A stretch of DNA of 62,000 nt, taken from positions 13,165,788-13,227,787 of the forward strand of contig CM022673.1 of the NCBI GenBank assembly GCA_012295275.1, given 5' to 3'. The DNA comes from Chrysomallon squamiferum. Taxonomy: Eukaryota > Mollusca > Gastropoda > Neomphalida > Peltospiridae. The translations under genes and the position numbers were made by a program. The notes beneath the pieces are model-generated. The model saw nothing but the letters and a program-made list of their open reading frames with translations. It was not told the DNA's origin and did not search any database. Positions 46,985 through 58,560 of the stretch are shown in pieces (positions within the stretch are counted from its first letter, which is position 1; the number at the start of each line of letters is the position of its first letter).

Positions 46985-47280
46985 AAAACTGTTTCGAGAG
47001 ACCATCGAAACGCACTGAGTGGCAGACGGGACTGGAATTGATTTCACTGCTGGGTCCAGTCGCTGCACTAAAAGGTCGTGTTAAATATTTAATACCTTCA
47101 AGATGAGATTATCCGATTAACTCATCAACAATTTACCAACTGCTGCAGCAACTGGACTCCACAGGGTGACTTTCTTGTGATTACAGAAATGTAATTGTCT
47201 CTCTCGTATAAGCAGGTGTGGCTTGTGGGGAAGGCTGAGGGGGATGAGGAAGGGTTGGACGTCTCCTCTCTGTTCGTGTG
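46985..47280 (-). mobile_element. complex block, possible SINE remnant
   Basis: CpG-bearing block with two inverted pairs: GTTTCGA/TCGAAAC (46991-46997, 47005-47011) and GTCCAGTCGCTGCA (47054-47067) against TGCAGCAACTGGAC (47144-47157). On the minus strand TTTAGTGCAGCGACTGG then GAAATCAATTCC could be decayed A and B boxes. The SINE reading is weak; a regulatory block is the alternative. Confidence 0.25.
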
Positions 47281-47460
47281 AGATAATGACTTACAGTTTC
47301 ATTTGTCTCTCTGTCTCACTGGTTTGCTCATTCCCTTATTCCGTCTTTCTCTCTGTCTAATTCTCTTTCTTTCTTTTCTCTTTGTTTCACTCTTCAGTTT
47401 CTCCCCTCAATCATTCCTCAGTCCCTCTGACTCTCTCTCTCTCTCTCTCTCTCTCATTTC
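47281..47460. repeat. CT-rich tract
   Basis: Degenerate pyrimidine-rich sequence ending in a short CT run (about 47429-47453). Ser/Leu/Phe frames are artefacts. Confidence 0.85.
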
Positions 47461-48445
47461 ACTCTCATTACATACGCTGAATGCTCTGACATTCACAACT
47501 ACATCACCCTCCACCAACAAAAACCTCTGATCTGCCCCTGATGAGAAAAGTAAACAAGTGAACCAGGTAAGGAAAATGACCTTAATTGTTTATCAATAAT
47601 TAAAACTGATTTACAACAAAAAAACACATTGTTTTTCACTGAGCAGATTTTTATATTTTCCAATCATCAACACTTGTACGTGTGGGTTGTTCTAGATATC
47701 AGAAAATAATGAAACAAAATGAAATTATCTCTCTGCTGAATCAGTTATAAATGATTTTTGATTAGTATAACATTAAAATATTCCAGAATAAAGAAAAAAA
47801 GATGCACAGCTATTTGACAAAAGATATATACATAAAGAGAAATATCACATTTAAAACCTAAATAAATTTACATACACACATGGACACATACACATGTACA
47901 CTTATATACATATATACAGCTACATATGTATGAACATACAGACATACATACATAAATGCATTTTAATATGCATGTACACACTGAAAAAAAACAAAACATA
48001 TTCATCCATATAATAATATTTGTATGTTTACGAATACCAACATGTATTTCTATCAAACTCTCCACTGATTTACTTTATAAACTTACATTAGCATTAAATC
48101 ATATATTCAGACACACAAACATCTATATACCTGGACAGACATAAATATAATTCATTTTTTTTTTTATAAATACACATAAATGCAAAATGATTTAAAAAAT
48201 ATTTTTATGGTTCTAAATTCCTACATAATTTTATGAGCTTCATATGAAAGTAAATAAGAGATTTTATATTAATGTATTTTATGGGGGTAAAAATATTATT
48301 AAAAAACACTTAATTTGTTTGAATTTCATCTGTCACAAACAACATTTTAATTTCATTTTAATATGTCTCGCCTCCTGTATTTTATTAAATAAAAGATTTA
48401 CATGTAATAAAGTTAATATTTACAGTAAATAGGGAGGAACATATT
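47461..48445. other. AT-rich spacer
   Basis: A CCAGGTAAGG donor-like word near 47560 lacks other exon support. 47870-47960 has degenerate ACATAC repeats. Otherwise AT-rich. Confidence 0.5.
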
Positions 48446-48790
48446 AGATATTTGGGGTTTTGTTTGTTTGTTTGTTTTTGTTATTTTAACTTATTTGTTT
48501 ATTTACTGTTTTATTTTGTAGGTTATTTATATTTTATGATTTGTTTTTAAATTCTCTGTTTTGGATATATTTTTTTTTTTTTTTTATATTTTTTTATTTA
48601 TTTTATTTCATTTTTTTTTTTTTCTTAGGCAATTTGGGGTATTTTTTATTTTTTTCTTCTTTATTTATTTCTTTATTTATTTACTTTCACTTTTTTTTTT
48701 CTTAGGCAATTTGTGTGTTTATTTATTTTCTTTCTTCTTTCTTTCTTTCTTTATTTATTTTTTTAAAATTTTTGCAACTTCAAAAATTCA
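48446..48790. repeat. T-rich tract with 77-bp tandem duplication
   Basis: Poly-T and TTTA words. CTTAGGCAATTTG, preceded by poly-T, occurs at 48624 and 48701, so a 77-bp unit is duplicated. The poly-T plus TTAG looks like a splice acceptor by chance. Confidence 0.8.
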
Positions 48791-49613
48791 TCAATTTAAA
48801 ATTGTTTTTTTTTCAACAGAAACTATTTTATTTTCCTCATGTTACCCATTACCATGAAATCTACATAATGAAATAAAACAAAATTTGTTTAATGTTTATG
48901 TTTTTTTTTCAAATATTTTCATTTATTTCTGAAATTTGTTATGCTTATTCAGACATTTTACTTTATATTTAATCAGATATACTTTTTTATGTTTATTTCA
49001 GATACTATTTTAACAATTATTTTTAGACATTTTTTTTTAACGTCACGTCACAAATGAAGAATTTTCATTGTTGGTTATGATGATAAATGTTTTAATTTCA
49101 CTTCAGAGCCATCAAGCGTCAAAACAGAGTTGAAAAATTTGGCACCAGTCTTTTCAGATTTTTTATTTTCTCACACTAAATCAAACATTTGGCAACAGTG
49201 TATCCTGATTTCAGCAATAGAATTAAACATAAAATCTAAATAAAATTAACGCTCAAAACTCAATTACTGCTTAAATTTTTATTTGTTTTAAAAATAAAAT
49301 GATCACCATTTCTATAAATAGAAAGGACAGTAATCTCTTTCAGAAACTTTACATTTATTTTACAGTTAATTCTTCACAAGTGTTTTCTGCGAAGAAGGAA
49401 AAATTGACACTAATGTCTGTTAAAGTTTGATTAAAGAAATATGTTTTAACTCAGATGGTCTTTCATGGTAAGTTTCATCTGTTTTTTTATTTTGATGGAA
49501 ACAGTTACAAAATTTAATATGTAAACTTGTTAGACTGAAAAATCCCATATGATCACTTTCAAAATTTGAATTCTCTTACATAATTCAGTGGACTATTGTT
49601 TCACTAGAAAGAC
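48791..49613. other. AT-rich spacer
   Basis: AT-rich. ACGTCACGTCAC (near 49040) holds two overlapping cAMP-response half-sites. 49040-49150 is a little more complex. No gene is supported. Confidence 0.45.
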
Positions 49614-49647
49614 TATCTATCTATCTATCTATCTATCTATCCATCCA

Positions 49648-49683
<36 letters not shown>
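49614..49683. repeat. TATC and AT microsatellite
   Basis: TATC tetramers at 49614-49642, an ATCC variation and a pure AT run to 49683. Confidence 0.96.
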
Positions 49684-49684
<1 letters not shown>

Positions 49685-49938
49685 CAGTGGCATTATATAC
49701 TGACTGGATACATTTCTATATTTTTTGTAAATAAATTGCTTATTTACATATATATACGTTTTTAGTTGCTTATTTAGATCTAAAAGACCAATTTTTTTAA
49801 AAAGTAAAAATAAATAGTTGTTATTTAAAAAATTGTATTAATATGTGTAGTTTCTGTAGGTGACAGAGAAATAAACACATCTGAATCTAAAACTCTCAAC
49901 AGTTGTGAGTGAAAATATTTAACTTATTTTTTGGTGTG

Positions 49939-49984
<46 letters not shown>

Positions 49985-50048
49985 AATGTCTATCACACAT
50001 TTGTGAAGAATGATATGGTTTTATTTGGTTAAATTATGTATGAATGAA

Positions 50049-50079
<31 letters not shown>

Positions 50080-50169
50080 TGTTTTCTTTTTATTTATTTG
50101 CAGTTATTTTATTAACTGGATCTATGTATATCTGATAAAAGTTTCATGAAAAATAGTTTCTGAAACATT
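49684..50169. other. AT-rich spacer with TA/CA and poly-A
   Basis: TA then CA repeats at about 49938-49982 and poly-A at about 50050-50076. Otherwise AT-rich. Confidence 0.6.
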
Positions 50170-50255
50170 TACCAGTGCTGTGATTTGAACCGAGAACCTT
50201 CCAGTTCACTTGACTTCATCACAGAAAACAAATGTCAGACCTTAACCTTTACAAA
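50170..50255 (-). mobile_element. tRNA-like SINE head fragment
   Basis: On the minus strand AAGGTTAAGGTCTGAC is followed by GGAAGGTTCTCGGTTCAAATC, with B-box GGTTCAAATC complete (complement at 50183-50192). TTAAGG then GAAGGT then GGTTCAAATC is a layout I recall from tRNA-derived SINEs. The A-box region is degraded. Confidence 0.45.
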
Positions 50256-50279
50256 CAAAAAAACACAGGTGACACAGAC

Positions 50280-50570
50280 TATATTCTCTCTCTCTTTCTT
50301 TGTTTCTTTCTTTTTCTTTCTATCTGACACTCTTTTTCTCTATCTTGTTCTCTTTCTCTCATTCAGTCATTCTTTATCTTTTTCTCTCTATTCGTTTTTC
50401 TCGGTTTCTTCCTCTTTATCATTCTCTATTCTATTTCCATCTCATATCACTCAATCCGTATAAAAACTGTATGTCTTTTTGTCTTCTGCTCTCTCTTTTT
50501 CTCTGCTCACACAAACACACACACACGCACGCACGCACACATGTACAGACAGGTAAAGGTTACACCTGAA
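50280..50570. repeat. CT-rich tract and CA repeat
   Basis: Degenerate TCTTTCTC-type pyrimidine tract to about 50510, then a short ACAC/GCAC run (50512-50540). Ser/Phe/Leu frames are artefacts. Confidence 0.85.
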
Positions 50571-50682
50571 GATCAGTTTCATAAAAAACTATAGAAGTGA
50601 TATTTTTAGAATTTCTCAACAATTTCTGTCAGAGATGATATTAACTCATTTAACTGAGTTGCTTATAACCTCCAGCTTTTCC

Positions 50683-50726
<44 letters not shown>

Positions 50727-51277
50727 TCTTTCTAATAATCTCTTGATATTTCAAAATAACATTTGAAGCAGAAACCTAGCTTTGACCTTCAACTTTTTAT
50801 ATCATTTTATCTTTTGTCTTCTTTATCAAAAGAAAAACATATTCTTTATAATTTTTAATCATCTCTAAATCATTTTCAAAGAATGTTATTTTTTTCTCCA
50901 ATTTTCAAAGCTTCAAATAACCAATTAATTGTCAAAATGTGAGAGATTTTTGGCTTCTCATTTTGATCTCTTCATTCAAGCATCATTGATTTTTCTTTCT
51001 AAAATACAAAGTTTCTAAAAAATCAGAAAAACTGATATAGCTAGGCTATTAATAGAAAGATGCTATTAACTAATCAGCAATGAGAAATAATGAACTGGAA
51101 ACCCTCAAGTGACTAATTGTTAGTAAAATGAAATAAAACTATTTTTCTGTTATTCAAGAATGATCGAGTACTGGACCTCAAAACATTTTAATGTTAAAGA
51201 TTATCTGGAGTCAGATTTACAAAAAAAACGAATTATATGAAAAAGAAAATTCACTACTGCAACTCTAAACAAGTGTT
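50571..51277. other. spacer with CT microsatellite
   Basis: CT repeats at about 50682-50726. The rest is AT-rich and unrecognised. Confidence 0.6.
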
Positions 51278-51700
51278 AGCAGCAAGGATTCTTTTCTTTA
51301 TATTTTCCTAGTAAAAAACCACACAGCACAGCAAGTGATTTTTTTTATACTGATCTCTATAAACAGAAAAACAGACACCAGCAGCAAGGATCTTTTATAC
51401 ACTTTCTACAGATAGAAAAGCACATATCAACAGCAAGGGATATTTTAAATAAATCTTTCTATAGATAGAAAGGCACATACCATAGCAAGGTACATTTTAT
51501 ACTGATTGTTCTATAGACATAAAAGTGAAATACCAGCAGCAATAATATTTTATATATATAGACAGACAGACAGACAGACAGACAGATAAACAGATAAAAG
51601 ACCCAGAACACAGCTAGAGATGTTTTATTTAGATCTTTTGATAGATATAAAAGCAGTTAACAGCAGAAAGGGATCTTTTTCTTACATACTCTTTATCAAA
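51278..51700. repeat. 48-54-bp tandem array of an AGCAAGGATCTTTTATAC-type unit
   Basis: Eight diverged copies with the GCAAG anchor at 51283, 51331, 51384, 51433, 51485, 51539, 51613 and 51664. Between anchors are ATCTTTTATAC, TTCTATAGATAGAAAAGCAC and ACATACCA words. One copy is expanded by an ACAG microsatellite (about 51560-51586). The unit resembles a dispersed mollusc repeat core, which is recollection, and is present as a single fragment at 35930-35980. Confidence 0.7.
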
Positions 51701-52504
51701 TTCTCATGTAATTATTTCTGACAAAAACATTTAACTATAAAAAAAAATAAAAAAAAAAAAAAATAAATAAACTTAAATTTCAGAAAAATGTCCTTCTATC
51801 ACCTGCTTGTTCAGGTGTAAAAACGGGAAAAAATTTCACACACCTTTTCAAAACACCCTTCAAAAATGTTTTAGTTATTTACCTATGACTTTTCCTACAT
51901 GCCTGACACCTTGATACACCTTGACATTTCAGGCACTTGGAGCCTACTAACACCCAGATCTTTTTTCTTTTCTAACCCGAAGAACTAGCAGACCAAACTT
52001 TTGTAAACAAGAACAGGTGAGATCAGGTAATTTATTTCATACCTGTAATATGACATTTTTTTTTAGCTCCAGATAAATGATATCTCAAACAAATTTGTTA
52101 TGTTCTGTCAAACAGATTATACAGGCAAAACAGACCCATTTAAGGTAAAAAGAAAAACAGAGACTATTTTCTAAACAACTCATTCAGAAAATCTTTGTGT
52201 TTATATTAAATGAAGTGAAACTCATTGTCGTTGTCTGTGTTTTTATTTTTTTAAAATGATAAATGAATTTGAGTTTATTCCACATAAATCTAGGTTTATA
52301 TCTTTTTTTTTTTTTTTTTTATCAAAGAGTAAATTTTATCTTTAGTTGTGATAAATATATAAAATGTAAAATAAGAATAAAATTTGACTGAGTTTAATTC
52401 ACTTTGCTCTCACCATCGCTAAAGACAGTTTAGTTCTTTAGTACTTAGTAATGTATATATTCATACTAATTATTTTTTTATATGTATTTGTGTGTATCAA
52501 CCAA
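51701..52504. other. AT-rich spacer
   Basis: Poly-A near 51747-51763 and poly-T near 52303-52320. 51780-52030 is mixed with CACCTTGA repeats (51907-51925). No gene is supported. Confidence 0.5.
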
Positions 52505-53115
52505 TACGCTGTTTTCTACTAAATTTATTCCAATTTATTACTACATAATTCTTTAGCATCAATACTATTTTCTGGTAAACTTATTCCAGTCATTCTATAC
52601 ATTTGAAAACAACACTATTTTCCATTCATTTCAACACAATTATTTTATTCTGTTCAAGACATTTGAATCAACACATCCCTTTGAATGATACTATTTTCTA
52701 TACAACATATTTCACACATTTCTCCAAATGGTACAGCTAACACTATTTTATACTGAACTAAGTTTCAGTAAGCCATTAGCAACACAAAATCTTGGCACCA
52801 TAATCATTATTATAGTCATCTGCAACAACACATTTCTTCGAATTATGCTATTTTCTATACAACTTGTTTCACACATTTTCAGTAAGCCATTTGCAATACA
52901 AAATTCCGGCACCTGCATTTTATTCTGTTCAAGCCATTTACAACAACCCATCTCTTTAAAATAGTACTATTTTTCTGTACAACTTGTTTCAAATACTTTT
53001 GGTAAGCCGTTTGCTGCAGAAGACTTTTCACAGCAGCATTTTTAACTACCTAACTTTGCTCCTATTAGCGGCCATTTGTAAGACAACTCTCTGAGTGATG
53101 CTATTTTCCACACAA
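52505..53115. repeat. degenerate tandem array of TACTATTTTCTATACAAC units
   Basis: About eight copies start near 52507, 52561, 52612, 52688, 52741, 52846, 52964 and 53098. Longer copies add CACACATTTTCAGTAAGCC, AACACAAAATCTTGGCACC and TTATTCTGTTCAAG modules. Copy lengths vary from about 50 to 135 bp, suggesting nested duplication and loss. Confidence 0.6.
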
Positions 53116-53335
53116 CTAATAACCTTCAGTCGTGCCATCCTCCATTGTCCACTGGGGACTTGTTTGTCTGTGAACCACTCCAAAGTCTTTGCCAAGTGAC
53201 TCTTGTCACTGCATGTGTCACTAATCACAGTCATGAAATAAAATATCGCGGAGGGGGAAAAAAAATCCATTTTAATATGCGCCTAGAGCGATTTTGTCTT
53301 CACAGCCTTTTTTTATCACTGAATGAATGAGTACG
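53116..53335. promoter_or_regulatory. candidate conserved non-coding block
   Basis: Complex 220-bp block with CpGs (ATCGCGG, GCGCC, AGCGA) and TTTTAATATGCGCC near 53270. No coding frame shows a domain. Confidence 0.3.
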
Positions 53336-53797
53336 TTTGTTTAAAAACAGTTGAAGATGTTTTAATATTAATAGAGATGTTACTTTGTTTTTAACACAGT
53401 TGGAGAGGAAACCAGCTAGAATATATTTTACAGGTTTTTTCTTTATTTACCAGCAGCAGATCTTTCTTGTATCTAAGCATGGATTATTAACTGAACTGAT
53501 AGCAACATATAAAATATATGTTTTAGATAATTATTTATATATATATAAACACATACACATACATGCACACATATATAAATATACACACTCATATGCTCAT
53601 ACATATATATATGTGCATGTGCTTATATAAATATATACTCAAATGTCTATCTGCATAGCCATGTAAACACACACACACACACACACACACGTACTTACAG
53701 ACACACTCACACAAATATTTCCCTTAGGAAAACACTAGCTAAGCTGACCTTTGATAAATCACTTACAGCTACATTTACTGAACTAAAAAGATTTACT

Positions 53798-53832
<35 letters not shown>

Positions 53833-53889
53833 CCACGCTCTGAAACATCAAACACATTTAATTAATAATTCATGTTATATTTTAATATC
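53336..53889. other. AT-rich spacer with CA and poly-A
   Basis: Degenerate ACATACACATA sequence at 53548-53640, CA repeats at about 53668-53690 and a poly-A run at about 53799-53830. Confidence 0.6.
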
Positions 53890-54260
53890 TTTAAAATAAT
53901 TAATTACCCATTAATGCAGTGGACATTAAACCCATTCATAATTCATCTTGAAAAAGAAATTACAGTGAAACAAATCTAAACAGGAGTCAAAAAGATGCGA
54001 TTTGCAGAGAACAGTCCATAAACAGTTAATAAATATTTCATTACCAAGTCATATAGCTAATGTGCAGTTAATGACTGGTATTATATATTTATATACAGGA
54101 CAGGCCTTTTAAAAATAATAAAATGAACAGAATTTAATAATCAGTTTAAAATTCATATATTTGTCCTTGGTGATCTCTATGGATGTAACACAAGTAAGAT
54201 ACTTATAGGTGATTACACAGAATTTAATTACTGATTTTTGTTAAATTAATTCCATAAATT
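53890..54260. promoter_or_regulatory. candidate conserved non-coding element with homeodomain-type words
   Basis: Complex AT-moderate block with TTAATTACCCATTAATGC (53899-53916), TTCATAATTCATC, AGCTAATGTGC and AGTTAATGACTGG. Dense TAAT cores are typical of homeodomain-bound enhancers, but in AT-rich DNA they also arise by chance. Confidence 0.33.
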
Positions 54261-54425
54261 GAAGTTTAGTGCATAAAAGGGCAAAAATGTTCTCATTTCT
54301 GTGAGATTAAAAAAAAAAAAGGAAAAAGGTAAAAATAAATGCTCAGAAGGGAAATGAAATGAAGCGATAGAGAGAATGACTCATTTATTAATTCACTGCC
54401 TGGACTAAGCAACAGACAGACAGAC

Positions 54426-54456
<31 letters not shown>

Positions 54457-54845
54457 GATGCTCATTTGAACACATAAATAAATGAACTGACACAGAAACA
54501 TCATGTCAAATATGTACCATATATACAGACAGACAAAGAAACAAACAGACAGAAAAGGAGAGAGATAGAAAAAGAGAGAGACAGAAAAAGAGATGGAAAA
54601 AGAGGGGCAGAAAAAGAGAGAGATCAATAGAAAGAGAGACAGATGGAAACAATGACTGATAGAATGAATAAAAAAAAGAAAAAAAAAAAAAAAACACAGA
54701 CAGAAATGAAGAAAGACAACAACAACAAAAAAAAAGAAGAAAAAGTAACAAAACAAACAAAGAAAAATAAAAACTAAAAAAAATGGCTGCTATAAAAAAA
54801 AAAGATCAGTAGAAAATGACAACAATTATGTGAAAGAAGACTCAC
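54261..54845. repeat. TG microsatellite and purine-rich tract
   Basis: TG repeats at 54426-54452; GA-rich degenerate purine sequence at 54530-54650; A-rich sequence to 54800. Ser/Phe frames on the minus strand are artefacts. Confidence 0.85.
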
Positions 54846-55260
54846 TCACTCATGACATTGTTAGAGAGGATGCATGTAACATGCAATGCTAAATTTATCT
54901 AATTATCACGTTAACAGTGTTAGAATTGAAGCCGAGATAAATTAATTTTAAAATGTCAAAGTGTTGTCTTGATTAAAGTCATTAATTGCAATTGAACTTC
55001 AGTGTTAAATTATCTCTTCCAAAGTCCTCGAAAAGTATTTATTATTGTCCAATCAGAGCTTGACTTTTCATTTACTCCTCTATGATTCAGCCTCTTTCTG
55101 GTGACATGGTGTGGTCAATGCTCCATTTAAAGTCACCGTCTGGCAATTGTCATCTCATTTCTCACCCAAAAGAGCATATTAACAGTCTTTAGTTGTCTCC
55201 CTTGAGACCATTTTAAATGACATGGACACCATTTGTAAAATTCATCAAAAAGTTTTATTG
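54846..55260. promoter_or_regulatory. candidate conserved non-coding element
   Basis: About 400 bp of complex sequence with GTCATTAATTGCAATTGAAC (54977-54996), a CCAATCAGAGC CCAAT-box-like word (55049-55059) and a reverse GGGAGACAAC motif (55191-55206). No coding frame. Strong element-like texture. Confidence 0.37.
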
Positions 55261-55599
55261 GGTTAAGTTCGATTTTAAGAAAAGCAGAATTCCATATTGT
55301 ATTTCTTAAATGAGCCAAGGAAAATTCATTCTTTGTTTTAAACTGAAGGAATTTATTGTACCCTAGCTTCAGGTTTTCTCTTCTTTTTTTTTTTTTTTTT
55401 TTTTTTTTTCTTCTTTTTCTCTTTGACTGAAGAAAGAAAGGAAAATTTAATATCATTCCTTCTTCTTTATTTTACATTGAATGAATGAAAGAAAAAATTA
55501 ATGAGTGAATGAATCAAAGAATGAAGAGAATAATGAAGAAATAACGACAACAAACACTTTTCACATTACTGATTGTCAACAAAATGATGTGGGTTTTTT
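55261..55599. other. AT-rich spacer with poly-T
   Basis: Poly-T at about 55385-55409 and GAATGA/AATGAA words at 55480-55540. A Lys-rich minus-strand frame is an artefact of the poly-T. Confidence 0.6.
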
Positions 55600-55844
55600 T
55601 TTTAATATCCATTTTCATACATCACAGCTTTAACATGATGACTGACATTTTACTCCGAGTTTATTGCATGACCTTCCATTTGATATCAAGTTTATATCCC
55701 AGGTGAAATTATTTTTATTTCATTTCAAATCCTGATGTCTGAGAAAATGTGGAGTCTCGCTGGAATACCCAGCAGAAATCTGACACTTTCTGACATTTTC
55801 TGTCTGCCCCACGTACATCGTCTGCATCAAAGTGTCGTCAGACG
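55600..55844. promoter_or_regulatory. unique block upstream of 94-bp array
   Basis: Complex sequence with CpGs near 55810-55843, where CGTCTG (55819-55824) and CAGACG (55839-55844) form an inverted pair across a 14-base loop. No coding frame. Confidence 0.3.
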
Positions 55845-56640
55845 TTGTTCACAGCAATCTCAGTTTTATTTTAGTACGTTTCAGTAAAATTTTCATTAAA
55901 TAATTTAAACTCTATTTTTGTATGTAAGTTTCAGTAAATATTGTTCACAGTAATTTTTTATTTTAGTACGTTTCTGTAAAATTTTCATTAAATAATTTAA
56001 ACTGTATTTTTTTTATGTTAGTTTCAGTAGATATTGTTCACAGTAATCTGTTTTATTTTAGTATGTTTATACGAAATTTTCATTAAATAATTTAAACTGT
56101 ATTTTTGTATGTAACTTTAAGTAAATATTGTTCACAGTAGTCTGAACTTTATTTTAGTACATTTAAGTAAAATTTTCATTAAACAATTTAAACTCTATTT
56201 TTGTTATTAGCTTTCAGTAAATATTGTTCACAGTCATCTGAACTTTATTTTAGTATTACTATAAAATTTTCATTAGATAATTTAAACTTTATTTTAGTAT
56301 GTAACTTTCAGTAAATTTGTACACAGTCATCTGAAAATTTTACAAAATTTTCAAAACAATTTAAACTCTATTTTTGTTATTAGCTTTCAGTAAATGTTGT
56401 ACACAGTTATCTGAACTTCATTTTAGTATTACTATAATATTTTCACTAAGCATTGCATGTAATAATTTGAAATTTATTTTGATATGTATCTATGTACTTT
56501 TCATTAATTATTGTACATAATTGGAACTGCATATTAGTGTGAAAGTTTCATTAAATATTACATATAATTTGAACTTTTTTTTTTTTTCATTAAATATTAT
56601 ACAAAATAATTTGAACTTTTGTTTAATATTATGGCTATAT
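55845..56640. repeat. 93-96-bp tandem array
   Basis: TTGTTCACAG-type starts lie at 55845, 55941, 56034, 56128, 56224, 56317 and, after a deletion, 56397. Each unit has TTTATTTTAGTACGTTT, AAATTTTCATTAAATAATTT and TTTCAGTAAATA segments. Copies degrade to the right until about 56640. Confidence 0.9.
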
Positions 56641-57504
56641 TGCAGTTGTAAATTATGTAGCAAACTTTCAAATATAATAATTCAAAGTGTTTGAAAATAA
56701 AGAAATTATTGTTTAATGATAACAACACGTCACAATAATATTTGCTTATGAAGCATAAGTTGCACTTTTCTTTTATTGTTATGAAAAGATATCACCACAG
56801 GACATCACATTCCATGGTGTTTGATTACTGCCTGCAGTGAGAAATATTTGGTATGGGAAATAGCTTACATGTCCCATTATAAAATCGTTAAAACATAGAG
56901 ATACATATCTTGAAGAAATAAACAAACAAAAAATATATATATATATATTTTTTTTTTCTTATCTCCTGCATCAATGTCAATAAATTTTTACAAATCTGAT
57001 TTAATTATTTTTTTTTTTTTATTGCTGAAAGGAATCTTTTATTTCACCACTAAAAAAAGTCTTTCTGGCATCAGTTGAGGTGAGTTGGCAAACGTTTTAG
57101 TCAAAGAATGTTTTATCGTCCATTAAAATGCCATACCCTCCCCAAAAACAGAATTAATTAGTCTGTAATATATATATATATATACCCTCCATCAATGAAA
57201 ATCAATATTTATAAATGCTATTCGACACAATGAAAATGCTAAAATGATTTGTTGTTTTTTTTTCACCATTTTCGTGTTTTTCTTAGAAGATCCATTTCAC
57301 CTACATTGAAGTATTATTTTTCCATACATTAATCTCCTCCCTTCTTTAATGATATACACTGCATTCACAAAAAAAAAAAAAAAAAATATTTATTACTCTT
57401 ATCTAACATTATTTAACAACCTACCCCTCCAAAAAAAATTTCCTTTTTAAAAAAAAGAAATTTCCACTGATGTAGAGATTTTTCTCGGGAGATATATATT
57501 TTTT
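56641..57504. other. AT-rich spacer
   Basis: 56740-56880 and 57050-57140 are complex but unrecognised. Short AT runs lie at about 56933-56949 and 57168-57183, poly-A at about 57369-57386. Confidence 0.5.
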
Positions 57505-57775
57505 TTGGATGGATTTTTTTTTTTTTTTTTTTTTTTTTTTGGTTTCGCTGCTGCTATTAACTGCCTGACACCTAGGGATATGTTTATTTTTTATTTTTTA
57601 TGTGGTGGCATTTGGAAATCTTGCACCTGCATCTTGATACTGACGCATTGCACCATGGGCAACTGTGAGATCAAATTAATCCTGAGCAACAACATTAACG
57701 TTCATCACACTGTCCAGTCTGTGCAGACTGTTGTATCTGACACTTATGTTCTGAGACTGTTACTGTTGCAAATTA
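57505..57775. promoter_or_regulatory. poly-T and unique block
   Basis: Poly-T at about 57516-57540, then 57545-57765 complex sequence with the palindrome-like CAGTCTGTGCAGACTG (57715-57730). A 142-residue plus frame spans it, but its ends are poly-Phe and poly-Leu repeats and the middle has no recognised domain, so it is not a gene call. Confidence 0.3.
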
Positions 57776-57853
57776 TTATTATTACTACTGCTATCATTAT
57801 TATTTTATTACTATTATTATTATTATTATTCTTATTATTATTGTTATTAATAC

Positions 57854-57895
<42 letters not shown>
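57776..57895. repeat. (ATT)n microsatellite
   Basis: ATT triplets with occasional ACT, ATC and CTT variants, pure at about 57850-57893. Confidence 0.95.
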
Positions 57896-58075
57896 AGAAA
57901 GAAAAAAGAGGAAAAAAGAGAGGGAGAGGGTGAGACAAAAAGACAGAAAAGGAGACAGAGTGAGTGATGAAAGAAAGATCAGAGATACAGAAAGAGAGAC
58001 ACCCTGCACAGAGAGAGAGAGAGAGAGAGAGAAAAGAGAGAGAGAAAAAGAAAGAGAGACAGACAGACAGACTGA
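57896..58075. repeat. GA-rich purine tract
   Basis: Degenerate GA-rich sequence with a purer GA run at about 58009-58032 and a CAGA run near 58058-58071. Confidence 0.88.
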
Positions 58076-58435
58076 GAATGTTTTACCAGCTTGGTAGAAG
58101 TCAGACAAAAATCAGGCTGTGTTCCCCCACCCAGCCAGTGTCCCACAGTGTGTGTATGTGTATTGAAATAAAAGAAAATGTAGCTAAGAGTCTATAAAAA
58201 CAAATTAGAAAGCAAAGTCAACACTGTTTTGAGAAATGTCCAGATTCCTCTCTCAGATTAACTGAAATAATAAAGCTTTCTTTGAATGTTCACTGCAAGA
58301 CACAGACAAAACAGAAATCATCAACAAGGAATGCTTCTAGTTTTCTTTTCTTTCATTTTTTACCTTCTTGTTAACAAAAGCACCCAACAGGTTAAACATT
58401 CAGGTGTTTTCTTGTTTATTATCGTGATATTATTA
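58076..58435. other. spacer
   Basis: Mixed sequence without a supported gene; 58080-58160 is slightly GC-richer. Confidence 0.45.
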
Positions 58436-58560
58436 TTGTGATCATTATCATTATTATCATTGTCATTATTATTGTTATTATTTTTATCATCATCATTATC
58501 ATCATAATTATTGTTATTGTTATCATTATCATTATTGTTGTTGCTGTTGTTATTGTTACT
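58436..58560. repeat. ATT/ATC/GTT triplet repeat
   Basis: Imperfect triplets giving a poly-Ile/Val frame; decayed microsatellite. Confidence 0.9.

Noticed and set aside
48624-48713. Two poly-T plus CTTAG splice-acceptor-like sites
   Set aside because: They are copies of a 77-bp T-rich tandem duplication with low-complexity sequence on both sides.
57505-57933. 142-residue plus-strand frame
   Set aside because: The ends are poly-T and ATT-array translations, and the middle 70 residues match no family and lack splice context.
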